A stretch of DNA of 64,000 nucleotides from Chromatiales bacterium (GCA_024644045.1 JAHELT010000004.1:1-64000); one strand, 5' to 3'. Counted from the stretch's first letter, positions 8,495 through 17,094 are shown. Translations and numbers: made by a program. The notes: a model not told the origin generated them from the sequence alone.

Positions 8495-9946
8495 TCAGAA
8501 AATGGAAAAGTACTCGCGCTGCTCCCAGTCGCTGACGCTCGACAGGTAGCGTGCGATCTCTGCCGTCTTGATGGTCAGCAGGTAGTCGACGAACTGGTCT
8601 CCGAGCGCGCCGCGCAGCACGGCGTCCTGACGCAGCGCCTCGACCGCACTCATCAGGTCGCCGGGCAGGGGCGCGGCGTCGCTGGCATAGGGGGTTGCCG
8701 TGTAGGTGCAGGCCGGATAGCGCTTTTCAAGACCGAGCACGCCGCTCGTGATCTGTGACGCCAGGTACAGATAAGGGTTCGCGGCCGGATCCCCGACCCG
8801 ATTCTCCACCCGCGTCTGCGGGTCGTTGAAGCCGCCGACGATGCGCACCATCGCGCCGCGGTTGTCGAGCGACGCGACGGCGCGGTCCGGCGCCAGGGAA
8901 AACGGTTTGTAACGCTTGTAGCCGTTGATGGTAGGCGTCGTGAGCACGCAAGCGGCGGCGGCGTGCTTCACGAGCCCGGCCACGAATCGGTCGCCCGTGC
9001 GCGAGAGCGGCGTCGCGTCGCTCTCCGGCACGAAAGCGTTTACCCCGCTGTCGGTATGCAGCAGCGACTGGTGCAGGTGCCAGCCGCTGGAAAACAGATT
9101 GGCACCCTGCGGGCGGCACATGAAGGTCGCGTGCAGCCCGTTGCGTTGACAGATCTGCTTCACCGCGTTGCGGAACAGCACGGTGTTGTCCGCCGTGGCG
9201 AGGCCGGATTGCGGGTGAAAGGTGAACTCACACTGACTCGGCCCGAACTCGACCTCCATCGAGCGCAGCGGCAGATCCAGCGCCTGCAGCTGACCGCGCA
9301 GCAGCTCGAACACAGGCTCGAACTCGTCGAGCCGTGCTTCGGTCAGGTACTGGTAGCCCTGAGTGATGAGCTCGAACGCCGGGGTCGCGCCGGGCTGCGT
9401 GGCGTGCTCCGGCTGCAGCCGCGTCTCCAGCGGCTTGAAGATGTGAAACTCCAGCTCCAGCCCGCTCACGTAGTCGAACCCGGCCTCGGCCAGGCGCTGC
9501 AGCGCCAGCTGGCACACCCGCCGCGCGGAGAAAGGCACGGGCTCGCCGGTCTGGAAGTAGATGTCACACAGCAGCCAGCCGCAGCGCGATGCCCACGGCA
9601 GCACTTTGAACGAGCCCGGATCGGGGACCATGACGAAATCGCCGCCGCCGGTCATTTCCGGCTGCCCGAGACCGCCGCCCTGCGCCCAGACGGGGTAGAC
9701 GGTGCGGTGCGAGGTGTCCTTGGCGAGCAGCGTGGTGGTGATGGTGCAGCCGTTGCGCAGCGCGGCCGCCAGCCCGTCCACGGTGATGCTCTTGCCACGC
9801 AGTATCCCGTGCTGATCGACGAACGACAGGCGGATGGTCTGCAGGTCGCTTTCCCGTGCCTGTTGCACGACCCGCTCGGCCGCCGCACGCTGTTCGGTAC
9901 TCCACAGGCCGTGCTCCAGAATGAAGCCGTGACGCCCGACGCTCAC
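8495..9946 (-). CDS. Glutamine synthetase-like gamma-glutamyl-amine ligase
   Basis: A protein of 483 residues with a glutamine synthetase beta-grasp and catalytic domain. Recognisable pieces are the metal/glutamate region GLELEFHIFK, MEVEFGPSQCEFTF, the ATP/substrate region FSSGWHLHQSLL, NGYKRYKPFSLAPDR and NRVGDPAANPYLYLA. It belongs to the short GS-like branch that includes gamma-glutamylmethylamide and gamma-glutamylpolyamine ligases; it lacks the C-terminal Tyr adenylylation region of GlnA. The start is a GTG at 9946 that overlaps the Rieske stop by 4 bases (GTGA), so the two are coupled. With the Rieske oxygenase and formaldehyde-disposal gene upstream, I infer that it gamma-glutamylates an amine substrate or product of the pathway. 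Not the housekeeping glnA. Confidence 0.85.
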   Translation of the reverse strand: MSVGRHGFILEHGLWSTEQRAAAERVVQQARESDLQTIRLSFVDQHGILRGKSITVDGLAAALRNGCTITTTLLAKDTSHRTVYPVWAQGGGLGQPEMTGGGDFVMVPDPGSFKVLPWASRCGWLLCDIYFQTGEPVPFSARRVCQLALQRLAEAGFDYVSGLELEFHIFKPLETRLQPEHATQPGATPAFELITQGYQYLTEARLDEFEPVFELLRGQLQALDLPLRSMEVEFGPSQCEFTFHPQSGLATADNTVLFRNAVKQICQRNGLHATFMCRPQGANLFSSGWHLHQSLLHTDSGVNAFVPESDATPLSRTGDRFVAGLVKHAAAACVLTTPTINGYKRYKPFSLAPDRAVASLDNRGAMVRIVGGFNDPQTRVENRVGDPAANPYLYLASQITSGVLGLEKRYPACTYTATPYASDAAPLPGDLMSAVEALRQDAVLRGALGDQFVDYLLTIKTAEIARYLSSVSDWEQREYFSIF

Positions 9947-11244
9947 ACCCGCGCCTCGGCCCAGCTGCAGGCTATGCGGCGTTCGCGCTCGCTGCTGCGC
10001 CACGCACGCTGCCAGTCGGCGAGGTTGACGATGTCGTCAAGGGCCAACACCTCGCTGTGGGAATGGCCCTGCAGCGGCGGGGCATCGCCGTTCTCGACTG
10101 CGGCCACTGCGCCAAGCAGCGCGCGACGGTAGGCGCGGATGGCGACGTCGCTTTTCGCCAGGTGCTCGCGGGTGCGGTCCTGAATGCGGCCCAACGACTC
10201 CACGGCCCACTGGTCGTGCACGTTGATATCGTCGCCCATTCCCGTGTAGGTGCGCGTAGCCTGTTCCTCGGGGTCGTAGCCGTAGTCGTTGCTGCGGTTG
10301 AGGCGCGGCCGGTAGTCGGGCAAGGTGTAGAGCTGCAGGCGCTGCTCGAGCATGCGGCGCTTGTCCACCGGCTCGCCGAAGCTGGTGAAGATCGCGTACC
10401 AGTAGCAGCTCTCGTCGTCGATCGGGACATGCCACTGCGTGATGGTCATTTCGTGGCTCATCGGAATCACGATGGCCTGGGGGAACACCTGATTGGTGAT
10501 CCGCACGTGCGCGCGCTGCGCGTCCAGCGGACGCAGCGCCGCGATGCGCAGGCCGAAATCAGTTTGCTCGACGGTGATCTGCGGCCGCGAGTGCTCGCGC
10601 AGGAGGCGCGTCACCGGAATCTGCTCGAGCGGCGTGTGGTCTCGGAACTGCCGGCCGTATCCGGATTCGTCCGCCTCGTCCTCGAAAAAGCGGTGCAGGA
10701 ACGAGGCGTGCGCGGGGTCGATGCCGACTTCCAGCGCCTGCAGCCAGTTACACTCGATGAGCCCCTTGAAGGCAAACGTGTGGGCATCCGGCGCGTGCAG
10801 GCAGTCCAGATTCGGCAGCGGCGGTGCGGCACCGCCGCCCAGATGGGCGAACACGATCCCGTTGCGGGCCACGCACGGGTAAGCCGTCTGTCGGATGCGC
10901 GTACGGTAGTCGCTTTCGGGCGGCTCGGCGGGCTGCTCCAGGCAGGCGCCGTGCGTATCGAACAGCCAGCCGTGAAAGGCGCAGCGCAGCCCGCCGTCTT
11001 CCAGGCGGCCGAAGCACAGGTCGGCCCCGCGGTGCGGGCAATGCCGGTCGAGCAGCCCGTAGGCGCCGTGCTCGTCCCGGAACGCCACCAGTTGCTCGCC
11101 CAGCAGACGAATCGGCAGCACGGGCCGCGCGCCCTCGAACTCCGCCTCCAGGGCCACCGGCTGCCAGTAGCGACGCAGCAGCGCGCCTGCCGGGGAGTCG
11201 GCGCCGGTTCGCGTGATGCGTTCGTTATCTTCGGCGCTGAGCAT
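9943..11244 (-). CDS. Rieske [2Fe-2S] non-haem iron oxygenase, alpha subunit
   Basis: A 433-residue aromatic-ring-hydroxylating-dioxygenase-type alpha subunit of the phthalate/carnitine/vanillate class. The Rieske ligands are CPHRGADL (Cys-x-His) and CAFHGW (Cys-x2-His). The mononuclear iron site reads EVGIDPAHASFLHRFF, giving His-x4-His with an acidic residue in front. Such enzymes hydroxylate or oxidatively demethylate small aromatics and quaternary amines using a separate reductase, which is not in this window. Its stop overlaps the GS-like start, and it begins 3 bases after the FghA stop. The neighbouring formaldehyde-pathway esterase favours a demethylase. Substrate not determinable from sequence. 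Confidence 0.9.
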   Translation of the reverse strand: MLSAEDNERITRTGADSPAGALLRRYWQPVALEAEFEGARPVLPIRLLGEQLVAFRDEHGAYGLLDRHCPHRGADLCFGRLEDGGLRCAFHGWLFDTHGACLEQPAEPPESDYRTRIRQTAYPCVARNGIVFAHLGGGAAPPLPNLDCLHAPDAHTFAFKGLIECNWLQALEVGIDPAHASFLHRFFEDEADESGYGRQFRDHTPLEQIPVTRLLREHSRPQITVEQTDFGLRIAALRPLDAQRAHVRITNQVFPQAIVIPMSHEMTITQWHVPIDDESCYWYAIFTSFGEPVDKRRMLEQRLQLYTLPDYRPRLNRSNDYGYDPEEQATRTYTGMGDDINVHDQWAVESLGRIQDRTREHLAKSDVAIRAYRRALLGAVAAVENGDAPPLQGHSHSEVLALDDIVNLADWQRAWRSSERERRIACSWAEARV

Positions 11245-11247
11245 CGA

Positions 11248-12081
11248 TCAGCGCAGGTGCTCGGCGTGGTGCGCCAGGTGCTCGCCGATGAACGTGGCGA
11301 TGAAGTAATAGCTGTGGTCGTATCCCTCCTGCATCCGCAGCCGTATGTCTACGCCGTGGGTCTTGCAGGCGGCCTGCAGGTGTTCGGGCAGCAGCTGCTC
11401 GGCGAGGAACCCGTCGGCGCTGCCCTGATCGACCAGCAGCGGCCCCGGGCGGGCGCCGCTTTCGATCAGGCAGGTTGCATCATAGGCTTCCCAGCGCGCG
11501 CGATCGCTGCCCAGGTACGCGGAGAAGCACCCCTCACCCCAGGGACAGACCACCGGGTTCGCGATCGGAGCGAACGCGGACACTGAGCGGTACATGCCGG
11601 GGTTTTTCAGCGCGCAGATCAGCGCCCCGTGCCCGCCCATCGAGTGGCCGCTGACCGCGCGCACGCCGTTCATCAGCGGAAAGCTGCTTTCCACCAGCGC
11701 GGGCAGCTCGCGCGTCACATACGTATACATGTGATAGTGCGCCGCCCAGGGCTCGGCCGTCGCATCGACGTAGAACCCGGCGCCCTGCCCGAGGTCGTAG
11801 CGGTCCTCGGCGTCGGCCACGCCGTCGCCGCGCGGGCTGGTGTCGGGAATGATCAGAGCCAGGCCGAGCTCCGCGGCATAGCGCTCGGCGCCGGCCTTGG
11901 AGCGGAAGTTATCGTCGCTGCAGGTGAGTCCCGACAGCCAGTAGACGGACGGCACCCGAGCGGATTGCGCCTGCGGCGGCAGGTAGACCGAAAAAGTCAT
12001 CTCGCAGTTGCAGCTCGAGGACAGGTGCCGGTAGCGGCTCAGCCAGCCGCCAAACGCCTTGATGTTCTCAATGTTTTCCAT
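11248..12081 (-). CDS. fghA: S-formylglutathione hydrolase
   Basis: Hydrolyses S-formylglutathione to formate and glutathione, the second step of glutathione-dependent formaldehyde detoxification; cytoplasmic. The 277-residue length is typical of FghA/FrmB/esterase D. The nucleophile is Ser147 in GHSMGGHGAL, the acid is in VDQGSADGFL and the histidine in GYDHSYYFIATFIGEH. The N-terminal block with WLSGLTCSDDNF is diagnostic for the family. The partner dehydrogenase (adhC/frmA) is not adjacent. Position at the head of the Rieske/GS-like operon points to formaldehyde being made by the Rieske enzyme. Confidence 0.93.
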   Translation of the reverse strand: MENIENIKAFGGWLSRYRHLSSSCNCEMTFSVYLPPQAQSARVPSVYWLSGLTCSDDNFRSKAGAERYAAELGLALIIPDTSPRGDGVADAEDRYDLGQGAGFYVDATAEPWAAHYHMYTYVTRELPALVESSFPLMNGVRAVSGHSMGGHGALICALKNPGMYRSVSAFAPIANPVVCPWGEGCFSAYLGSDRARWEAYDATCLIESGARPGPLLVDQGSADGFLAEQLLPEHLQAACKTHGVDIRLRMQEGYDHSYYFIATFIGEHLAHHAEHLR

Positions 12082-12138
12082 CGGTCGACTCGGTTCGCGG
12101 CGACGCTCGCCAGTTGCTGACAGGGCCGGGGAGCGTAT

Positions 12139-12144
12139 TTTATA
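12139..12144 (-). promoter_or_regulatory. Candidate -10 for fghA-Rieske-GS operon
   Basis: On the minus strand the gap between the cupin gene and fghA holds TATAAAAT, an excellent -10, about 57 bases before the fghA ATG. No good -35 sits 16-18 bases upstream, so this may need an activator. It suggests that fghA onward is a transcription unit separate from caiD-cupin. Confidence 0.35.
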
Positions 12145-12197
12145 CTGCTTGTGCGGGCTCCAGGCGCCGATTCGGGCGCGGCAGCGGCGATTGCCGG

Positions 12198-12584
12198 TTA
12201 TTCGTCCGCCGTGCCGAACCCTTCGCCGGGTGTTCTGTACTCATCGCGCGGCGGGCTGAAGATGTCGAGAATGGTCGCGCCCGCATCCCCGGTGCGGATG
12301 CCGTGGGATACACCGCCCGGGGTGCGCCAGAAATCGCCGGCGCGCATGGCCACTTCCTGCCCGTCCTGGATGCGCACGCACTCGCCTTCGAGCAGAACCC
12401 CCCACTGCTCCTGCGGATGCGAATGAACGCTCCCCTCGCTGTGCGGTGCGATCGTGACCACGGACAGCATCGCGTGATCGCCGACGAAAATGCGCGTGTC
12501 GATACCTTCGCCGAGCTTGCGCGCTATGCCCTGCCGGGTATCGTGCAGCGCGAACGCCCAGTCCACGCTTGATTTGGTCGTCAT
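12198..12584 (-). CDS. Cupin domain protein
   Basis: A single-domain cupin of 128 residues. The first metal motif is visible as HSHPQEQWGVLLEGE (His, His and a Glu at conserved spacing) and the second as PGGVSHGI (His). It could be a small metal-dependent enzyme or a binding protein; cupins of this length near catabolic genes often act as lyases, isomerases or sensors. It is 15 bases downstream of the caiD-like gene on the same strand and probably cotranscribed. Function is not assignable beyond the fold. Confidence 0.8.
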   Translation of the reverse strand: MTTKSSVDWAFALHDTRQGIARKLGEGIDTRIFVGDHAMLSVVTIAPHSEGSVHSHPQEQWGVLLEGECVRIQDGQEVAMRAGDFWRTPGGVSHGIRTGDAGATILDIFSPPRDEYRTPGEGFGTADE

Positions 12585-12599
12585 GGGCGCCTCCGTTGG

Positions 12600-13406
12600 C
12601 TATTCGCCCCGCCACACCGGGTCGCGTTTCTCCGCGAACGCACGCGCGCCTTCTTTGTAATCCTCGCTCGCGTAGAGCTTTTGCACGCTCGGCAGGGTTT
12701 TTCCATTGCACAGATCGAAGGCCTGTTGAATCGGCAGGTGCGCCGTTTCGCGGGCCACTTCCTTGATGGCGGCGAACACCAGCGGCGGTCCGTTGGCGAG
12801 CCGCCTCGCCGTATCGCGGGCTACGGCCAGCAGTTCGTCGGCCGGTGTGACCTGGCTGACGATACCCCACCGGTGTGCCTCTGCCGCGTCCATGCGCCGC
12901 CCGGTGAACAGCAGGTCCATGGCCACATGGTAGGGTATGCGCCGCGGCAGCTTGATGGTGGCGGCATCGGCCAGGATGCCGGCGGTGATCTCGGGAAGTG
13001 CGAACGTGGCGTGCTCGGCGGCGATGATGATGTCGGCCGAAAGCGCCAGCTCGAACCCGCCGCCGAATGCGATGCCGTTGACCGCCGCGATCACCGGCTT
13101 GTTCAGATTCGGCAACTCCTGCAACCCGCCGAAGCCGCCGACCCCGAAGTCCGCATCGGCGCCTTCGCCTTGCGCGGCGGCCTTCAGATCCCAGCCGGGG
13201 CAGAAGAACTTCTGGCCGGCGCCGGTGATGATCGCCGCGCGCAGCCCCGCTGTGTCGCGAAAAGCTTGAAACACCTCGCCCATGCGCCGGCTGGTCGCGG
13301 CGTCGATGGCATTGGCCTTCGGCCGATCGAGAACGACCTGCAGGACGCCGTCGTCGCGAGTCACTTTGACAGGATCCTGCGGTGACGAATTCAATGGGTC
13401 TGGCAT
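12600..13406 (-). CDS. caiD: Crotonobetainyl-CoA (carnitinyl-CoA) hydratase-like, crotonase family
   Basis: A 268-residue crotonase-fold protein very close in sequence to CaiD: it shares the opening LDRPKANAIDAATS, the oxyanion segment FFCPGWDLKAAA, AAVNGIAFGGGFELALSADI, LLFTGRRMDAAEAHRWGIV and the end EKRDPVWRGE. CaiD interconverts carnitinyl-CoA and crotonobetainyl-CoA. The oxyanion-hole pattern is retained. I took the ATG at 13406, where similarity starts, over the open frame reaching 13517. No caiA, caiB, caiC or caiT stands beside it; the racemase-like CaiB-fold protein at 7238 is the nearest relative. The true acyl-CoA may be carnitine-like or a related 3-hydroxyacyl-CoA. Confidence 0.8.
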   Translation of the reverse strand: MPDPLNSSPQDPVKVTRDDGVLQVVLDRPKANAIDAATSRRMGEVFQAFRDTAGLRAAIITGAGQKFFCPGWDLKAAAQGEGADADFGVGGFGGLQELPNLNKPVIAAVNGIAFGGGFELALSADIIIAAEHATFALPEITAGILADAATIKLPRRIPYHVAMDLLFTGRRMDAAEAHRWGIVSQVTPADELLAVARDTARRLANGPPLVFAAIKEVARETAHLPIQQAFDLCNGKTLPSVQKLYASEDYKEGARAFAEKRDPVWRGE

Positions 13407-13561
13407 TGCATCAACTCCTGGCTGGGCGAATCGTTGCGGTCGGCCTTGCGGTGTGCGCGCCCGGAGCTTACCACTGCGGCCCGGTCCCGGAAACGCGCCG
13501 CGCGAGGCAAACTTCAACTAAACTACCGGGGTGTCGAAGAAATCGGGCTCGCACCCGGCGG

Positions 13562-13574
13562 CGGTTCAGAACCG
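13562..13574. repeat. 13-base perfect inverted repeat, possible operator
   Basis: CGGTTC-A-GAACCG is an uninterrupted inverted repeat with 6-base arms, lying in the 325-base region between the divergent caiD-like (start 13406) and homocysteine methyltransferase (start 13732) genes. It could be a protein-binding site serving both. No regulator gene is next to it, and short palindromes occur by chance in GC-rich DNA. Confidence 0.25.
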
Positions 13575-13731
13575 TTGCTCACCAGCCAACACCTCGAAAG
13601 GCGACGCTCATGTTCTTCGGCGCGTCGCGTTGACAACGGCGGCGCGCTGGTTCGGCCAGGCCGCCAGCACAACCGTGGCGGGAGCCCACCTGGATTCCCG
13701 GGCGCACAGGTCGGCAGCGGGGCAGAGGCGA

Positions 13732-14673
13732 ATGAGTTACGCAATGCTGGAGCGGAAACTTGCCGCTGGCGAGTGCGTGTATCTGGACGGGGGATCCGGC
13801 AGCGAACTGCAGCGCCTGGGTGCGCCGATGCACCCGTCAATCTTCGGCGCCATGGCGACTATGACCAATCCGGACATCCTGCAGCGGGTGCACGAAGACT
13901 ACATCCGGGCGGGCTGTGACATCATCACCACCAACTCGTTCTACAGCTCGCGAAACCTGCTCGCCGCTTACGGCCTCGGCGAAGAGGTCGGCGCCCTCAC
14001 GCGCGGCGCGGTCGAGGTGGCTCTGAGAGCCCGGGAGCGGACGTCGGGTGTCAAGCAGGTGGCGATCGCCGGCTCGATGTCGCATGCGCTGCCCGTGTAC
14101 GAAGGGACCGCGCAGCACGATCCGGGAAAGCGGCCCTCGCCCGAGGAAATGCAGCTCAACTTCCACGAGAGCGCCGACATTCTCAAACGCGCGGGCTGCG
14201 ATTTCATCCTGCTGGAGCGGATGAACGACCCGCAGATGACCGGCTGGGCGGTGCGGGCCGCGCTGCAGACGCGGCTGCCGGTGTGGATCGGCCTGTCGGC
14301 CGTCGAGAGCTGGGACGGTGAGCTGCTCGGCGATCTGGACCATCAGGCGCCGGTCGAGGAACTGGTCGACGAGGTCGTGGAGATGGGCGCAAGCGCCTGC
14401 GGCATCATGCACACGGTGCCGGCGATCGTCGACCCGGCGCTCGATGTGCTGCGCCAGTACTGGCCGGGGCCGCTGTTCGCGTATCCCGAATCCGGCAGGC
14501 AACGCGGATCGGCCTGGGAGTTCGATGCGGCGCTGTCGCCGGAGCGCTTCGCACGCCACTGCCTGCAATGGCGGGAGGCGGGCGTACAGATTCTCGGCGG
14601 CTGCTGCGGCATCACCCTGAATCACATTCAGGCCATGATCGGGGCGCTGAGCCGCCGCCAGGCCGCCGGTTGA
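13732..14673 (+). CDS. Homocysteine S-methyltransferase family protein
   Basis: A 313-residue (beta/alpha)8 barrel of the homocysteine S-methyltransferase family (MmuM/BHMT/MetH N-terminal domain). It has the early DGGSGSELQRLG motif, and zinc cysteines in the SACGIMHT strand and in the near-C-terminal GGCCGITLNHI. The methyl donor in this family may be S-methylmethionine, glycine betaine, dimethylsulfoniopropionate or S-methylcysteine. With choline sulfatase and carnitine-type genes around, a betaine donor is attractive but unproven. I chose the ATG at 13732, just before the conserved domain and after a GGCAGAGG-like ribosome site, over the long frame reaching 13531. Confidence 0.87.
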   Translation: MSYAMLERKLAAGECVYLDGGSGSELQRLGAPMHPSIFGAMATMTNPDILQRVHEDYIRAGCDIITTNSFYSSRNLLAAYGLGEEVGALTRGAVEVALRARERTSGVKQVAIAGSMSHALPVYEGTAQHDPGKRPSPEEMQLNFHESADILKRAGCDFILLERMNDPQMTGWAVRAALQTRLPVWIGLSAVESWDGELLGDLDHQAPVEELVDEVVEMGASACGIMHTVPAIVDPALDVLRQYWPGPLFAYPESGRQRGSAWEFDAALSPERFARHCLQWREAGVQILGGCCGITLNHIQAMIGALSRRQAAG

Positions 14674-14720
14674 GCAGAGCGCGCCGCCGTTAACAGCAAC
14701 TCGGCCCCCGGCGCAGGCCT

Positions 14721-15935
14721 TCAGCCGGTCTGAGGCGCCAGGCGCGCCAGCGGTTTTTCGTTGATCGGCAGATGCAACACGGCGGCCGCCACGCCCAGCA
14801 CGATGCCGGCCCACCAGACCGGGTCATAGGTGCCCGCGTTGTCGTACAGGTAGCCGCCCAGCCAGACGCCCATGAAGCTGCCCACCTGATGGCTGAAGAA
14901 CACCACACCGAACAAGGTTGCCATATAGCGCACGCCGAACACCTGCGCGACGATGCCGGTCGTGAGCGGCACGGTGGACAGCCACAGGATGCCCATGGTG
15001 CCGGCGAACAGATAGATCGTCAGTTCGGTTTTCGGTGCCAGCAGCAGTGCGGTGATGCACACCGCGCGCGCGAAGTAGATGACACTCAATCCGCCTTTCT
15101 TGCTCCAGCGTTGGCCGACCAGGCCGGACAGAAACGATCCGGCTATGTTGAACAGCCCCACGATTGCGATCGCGTAGGCGCCGACCTCAGCGGCCAGCCC
15201 GAGATCCTTCACGTACGCCGGGAAGTGCACGGTGATGAACGCCACGTGGAAGCCGCACACAAAAAACCCGATCGTGAGCAGCACGTAACCGCGGTGGTTT
15301 ATCGCTTCCTTGAGCGCGGCGGCGATGGTCTGGTCGGTGGTGACTTCGCCCCGGGCGCTCGTCTCGTTGGGCAGCACGAACGCCAGCGGGATGATCAGCA
15401 GCGTGGTCAGTGCCAGAATCATCAGGGCGGAGTCCCAGCCGAACGCGGAGATGAACTGCTGGCCGAGCGGTGAGAAGACCACCTGGCCGAACGAGCCCGC
15501 GGCGGTGCCCAGGCCCAGTGCGAGCGAACGCCGCTCGGGGCCGACGACCCTGGCGATCGAGGCCAGGGCGATGGAGAAGGCCGTGAACGCAACGCCAAGC
15601 CCGGTCACCAACCCGCCGAACAGGTGCAGGGCCGAGGCCGTGTCGACCGTCGCCATGCCCCACACGCCGATCGCGTAGAGCACTGCACCGCCGGCGAGAA
15701 CGCGGCTTGGACCGAAGCGATCCGCCAGCGCGCCCGCGATCGGTACTCCCGCACCCCACAGCAGATTCTGGATCGCCATGGCCAGGGCAAACGTCTCCCG
15801 GCTCCAGCCCTTGTCGACGGTCATCGGCTCCAGAAACAGACCGAAAGACGAACGGATGCCGAAGCCGAGGGCGGCGATCAGGCAGCCCGCGACGATAACG
15901 ATCAGCGGTGTGCGCCAGGTGGAGGGCGTGCTCAT
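14721..15935 (-). CDS. MFS transporter, OFA / monocarboxylate-like
   Basis: A 404-residue, 12-helix inner-membrane carrier. Features include the amphipathic start followed by TM1 (LIVIVAGCLIAALGFGIRSS), the loop 2-3 motif GALADRFGPSR, and a long central loop (about 195-215) between the two halves. The opening resembles oxalate/formate antiporter-like and monocarboxylate carriers of the MFS_1 group. It is convergent with the homocysteine methyltransferase. An in-frame ATG at 15968 would add 11 residues; I prefer 15935 because it gives the usual short N-terminus. Substrate unknown, probably a small organic acid or betaine-like compound. Confidence 0.85.
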   Translation of the reverse strand: MSTPSTWRTPLIVIVAGCLIAALGFGIRSSFGLFLEPMTVDKGWSRETFALAMAIQNLLWGAGVPIAGALADRFGPSRVLAGGAVLYAIGVWGMATVDTASALHLFGGLVTGLGVAFTAFSIALASIARVVGPERRSLALGLGTAAGSFGQVVFSPLGQQFISAFGWDSALMILALTTLLIIPLAFVLPNETSARGEVTTDQTIAAALKEAINHRGYVLLTIGFFVCGFHVAFITVHFPAYVKDLGLAAEVGAYAIAIVGLFNIAGSFLSGLVGQRWSKKGGLSVIYFARAVCITALLLAPKTELTIYLFAGTMGILWLSTVPLTTGIVAQVFGVRYMATLFGVVFFSHQVGSFMGVWLGGYLYDNAGTYDPVWWAGIVLGVAAAVLHLPINEKPLARLAPQTG

Positions 15936-16057
15936 TCGGCAGTGTTTCCCGGGTGGAAGGAGAGGCATTGTAGTCGCAATCCGCGCCCGGTGTCCCGACC
16001 CCGCAGCTGCGCGTTCGCACGGTGCATTTCGAGTGACTATTCAAGTAAAGTTCCGGC

Positions 16058-16789
16058 ATGCACGACATCGTCTTTCTATGGTCGCACCCGCGTTCGTTGT
16101 CCTCTGCGCTGGAACGCGTCATGGTGGAGCGCGGCGATCTGCGTACCCTGCACGAACCGTTTATCCACCTCTACTACGTGGGCGATGCGAAAAAGCCGCT
16201 CGCGCATTTCGAGCCCTTGCCGTCGCATCCGACCAGCTACGCGGGCATCCGGCGCATGATCCTGCAAGCCGCCGAGGACGGGCCGCTGTTCGTGAAAGAC
16301 ATGTGCTACTACGTGCTCGACTATGTGCTCGACGACGCGGAGTTCCTCGGGCGGCTCAGAAATACGTTCCTGATACGCGACCCGGCTCGCGCCATCGTGT
16401 CCTACTACAAGCTGGACCGGCACTACACAGAAGAGGAGATCGGTATCGAAGCGCAGTGGCGGGTGTTCGATGCGGTGAACCGGCTGACAGGGTCCGTGCC
16501 CGCGGTGCTCGATGCAGAGGACTTGCAGCGCGATCCGGATGCCACGCTGCGTGCCTACTGCCGGGCGCTCGGTATTGTGCACGATCCGGCGGCGCTGCAT
16601 TGGGACGGCCCGCTGCCGAAAGACTGGCAGTTCGTGGCCGGCTGGCACACAGGCGTCTCGCATTCGAGCGGAATCGCGGCACCCGACGCGGCGCCGGTGG
16701 ACCTCGACGCCGACCCGAAGCTGCGCCGCAGCTATGAGCACCACCTGCCTTACTATCGCAGAATGCACCGTCACAGATTGAGGCCGTGA
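16058..16789 (+). CDS. Sulfotransferase-like P-loop protein
   Basis: A 243-residue protein of the sulfotransferase superfamily. SHPRSLSSALERVM near the N-terminus matches the PAPS 5'-phosphosulfate loop. The later segment NTFLIRDPARAIVSYYKLDR matches the 3'-phosphate-binding region (RDP...S) of the family. Length is typical of the small bacterial group often named sulfotransferase family or branched-chain-aminotransferase-like. No signal peptide. A cytoplasmic enzyme sulfating a small molecule is likely; the acceptor is unknown. It is divergent from the MFS gene. The presence of both this and choline sulfatase could hint at sulfate-ester metabolism, but the pairing may be coincidental. Confidence 0.75.
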   Translation: MHDIVFLWSHPRSLSSALERVMVERGDLRTLHEPFIHLYYVGDAKKPLAHFEPLPSHPTSYAGIRRMILQAAEDGPLFVKDMCYYVLDYVLDDAEFLGRLRNTFLIRDPARAIVSYYKLDRHYTEEEIGIEAQWRVFDAVNRLTGSVPAVLDAEDLQRDPDATLRAYCRALGIVHDPAALHWDGPLPKDWQFVAGWHTGVSHSSGIAAPDAAPVDLDADPKLRRSYEHHLPYYRRMHRHRLRP

Positions 16790-16845
16790 GGCTCATGTGG
16801 TGAATGCACGCAGCGCTACCCTTGCGCCGCCGGAAAGCCGTGCGC

Positions 16846-17094
16846 TCAGTCGGCCTGCGCAGCGTCGCCGGCCGGGTCGGCACTTTCGCGCAGCGCCCGG
16901 CGACAGGCGGTCAAACACTTGTCCGCGCGGTCCATGCACGCGTGCCGGTTGCGTTCGGTTTCGAGGCAGTCCTTCAGGACGGCGCCGCAGTGCTCGGGGC
17001 ATTGATCCAGTTCGGCGGCAATACCGTGCGCTGCCGCCGTACAGCTCGCGGCAGCGACGATCGCTGCTCGCACGCAGTGCAACACGTTGCGCAT
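16846..17094 (-). CDS. Small exported cysteine-rich protein
   Basis: An 82-residue reading frame beginning at an ATG at 17094. Residues 1-27 form a good Sec signal peptide (basic start, hydrophobic AAIVAAASCTAAA, then AHGIAA). The mature part has six cysteines in the pattern C-x3-C-x6-C, then three more within 18 residues (QCPEHC, KDC, HAC, DKC, TAC), so disulfide-bonded helical hairpins are likely. An in-frame ATG at 17136 would add 14 residues but would overlap the neighbouring start. I recognise no family. It is divergent from the lipoprotein at 17135, with only 40 bases between starts. Confidence 0.5.
   Translation of the reverse strand: MRNVLHCVRAAIVAAASCTAAAHGIAAELDQCPEHCGAVLKDCLETERNRHACMDRADKCLTACRRALRESADPAGDAAQAD

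Noticed and set aside
13531-13731. Longer start for the homocysteine methyltransferase, and a possible SAH-type riboswitch in the same 5' region
   Set aside because: The upstream codons are not conserved-looking. A short GACGCTCA stretch recalls the 3' end of SAH riboswitches, but the matching 5' pairing element is absent.
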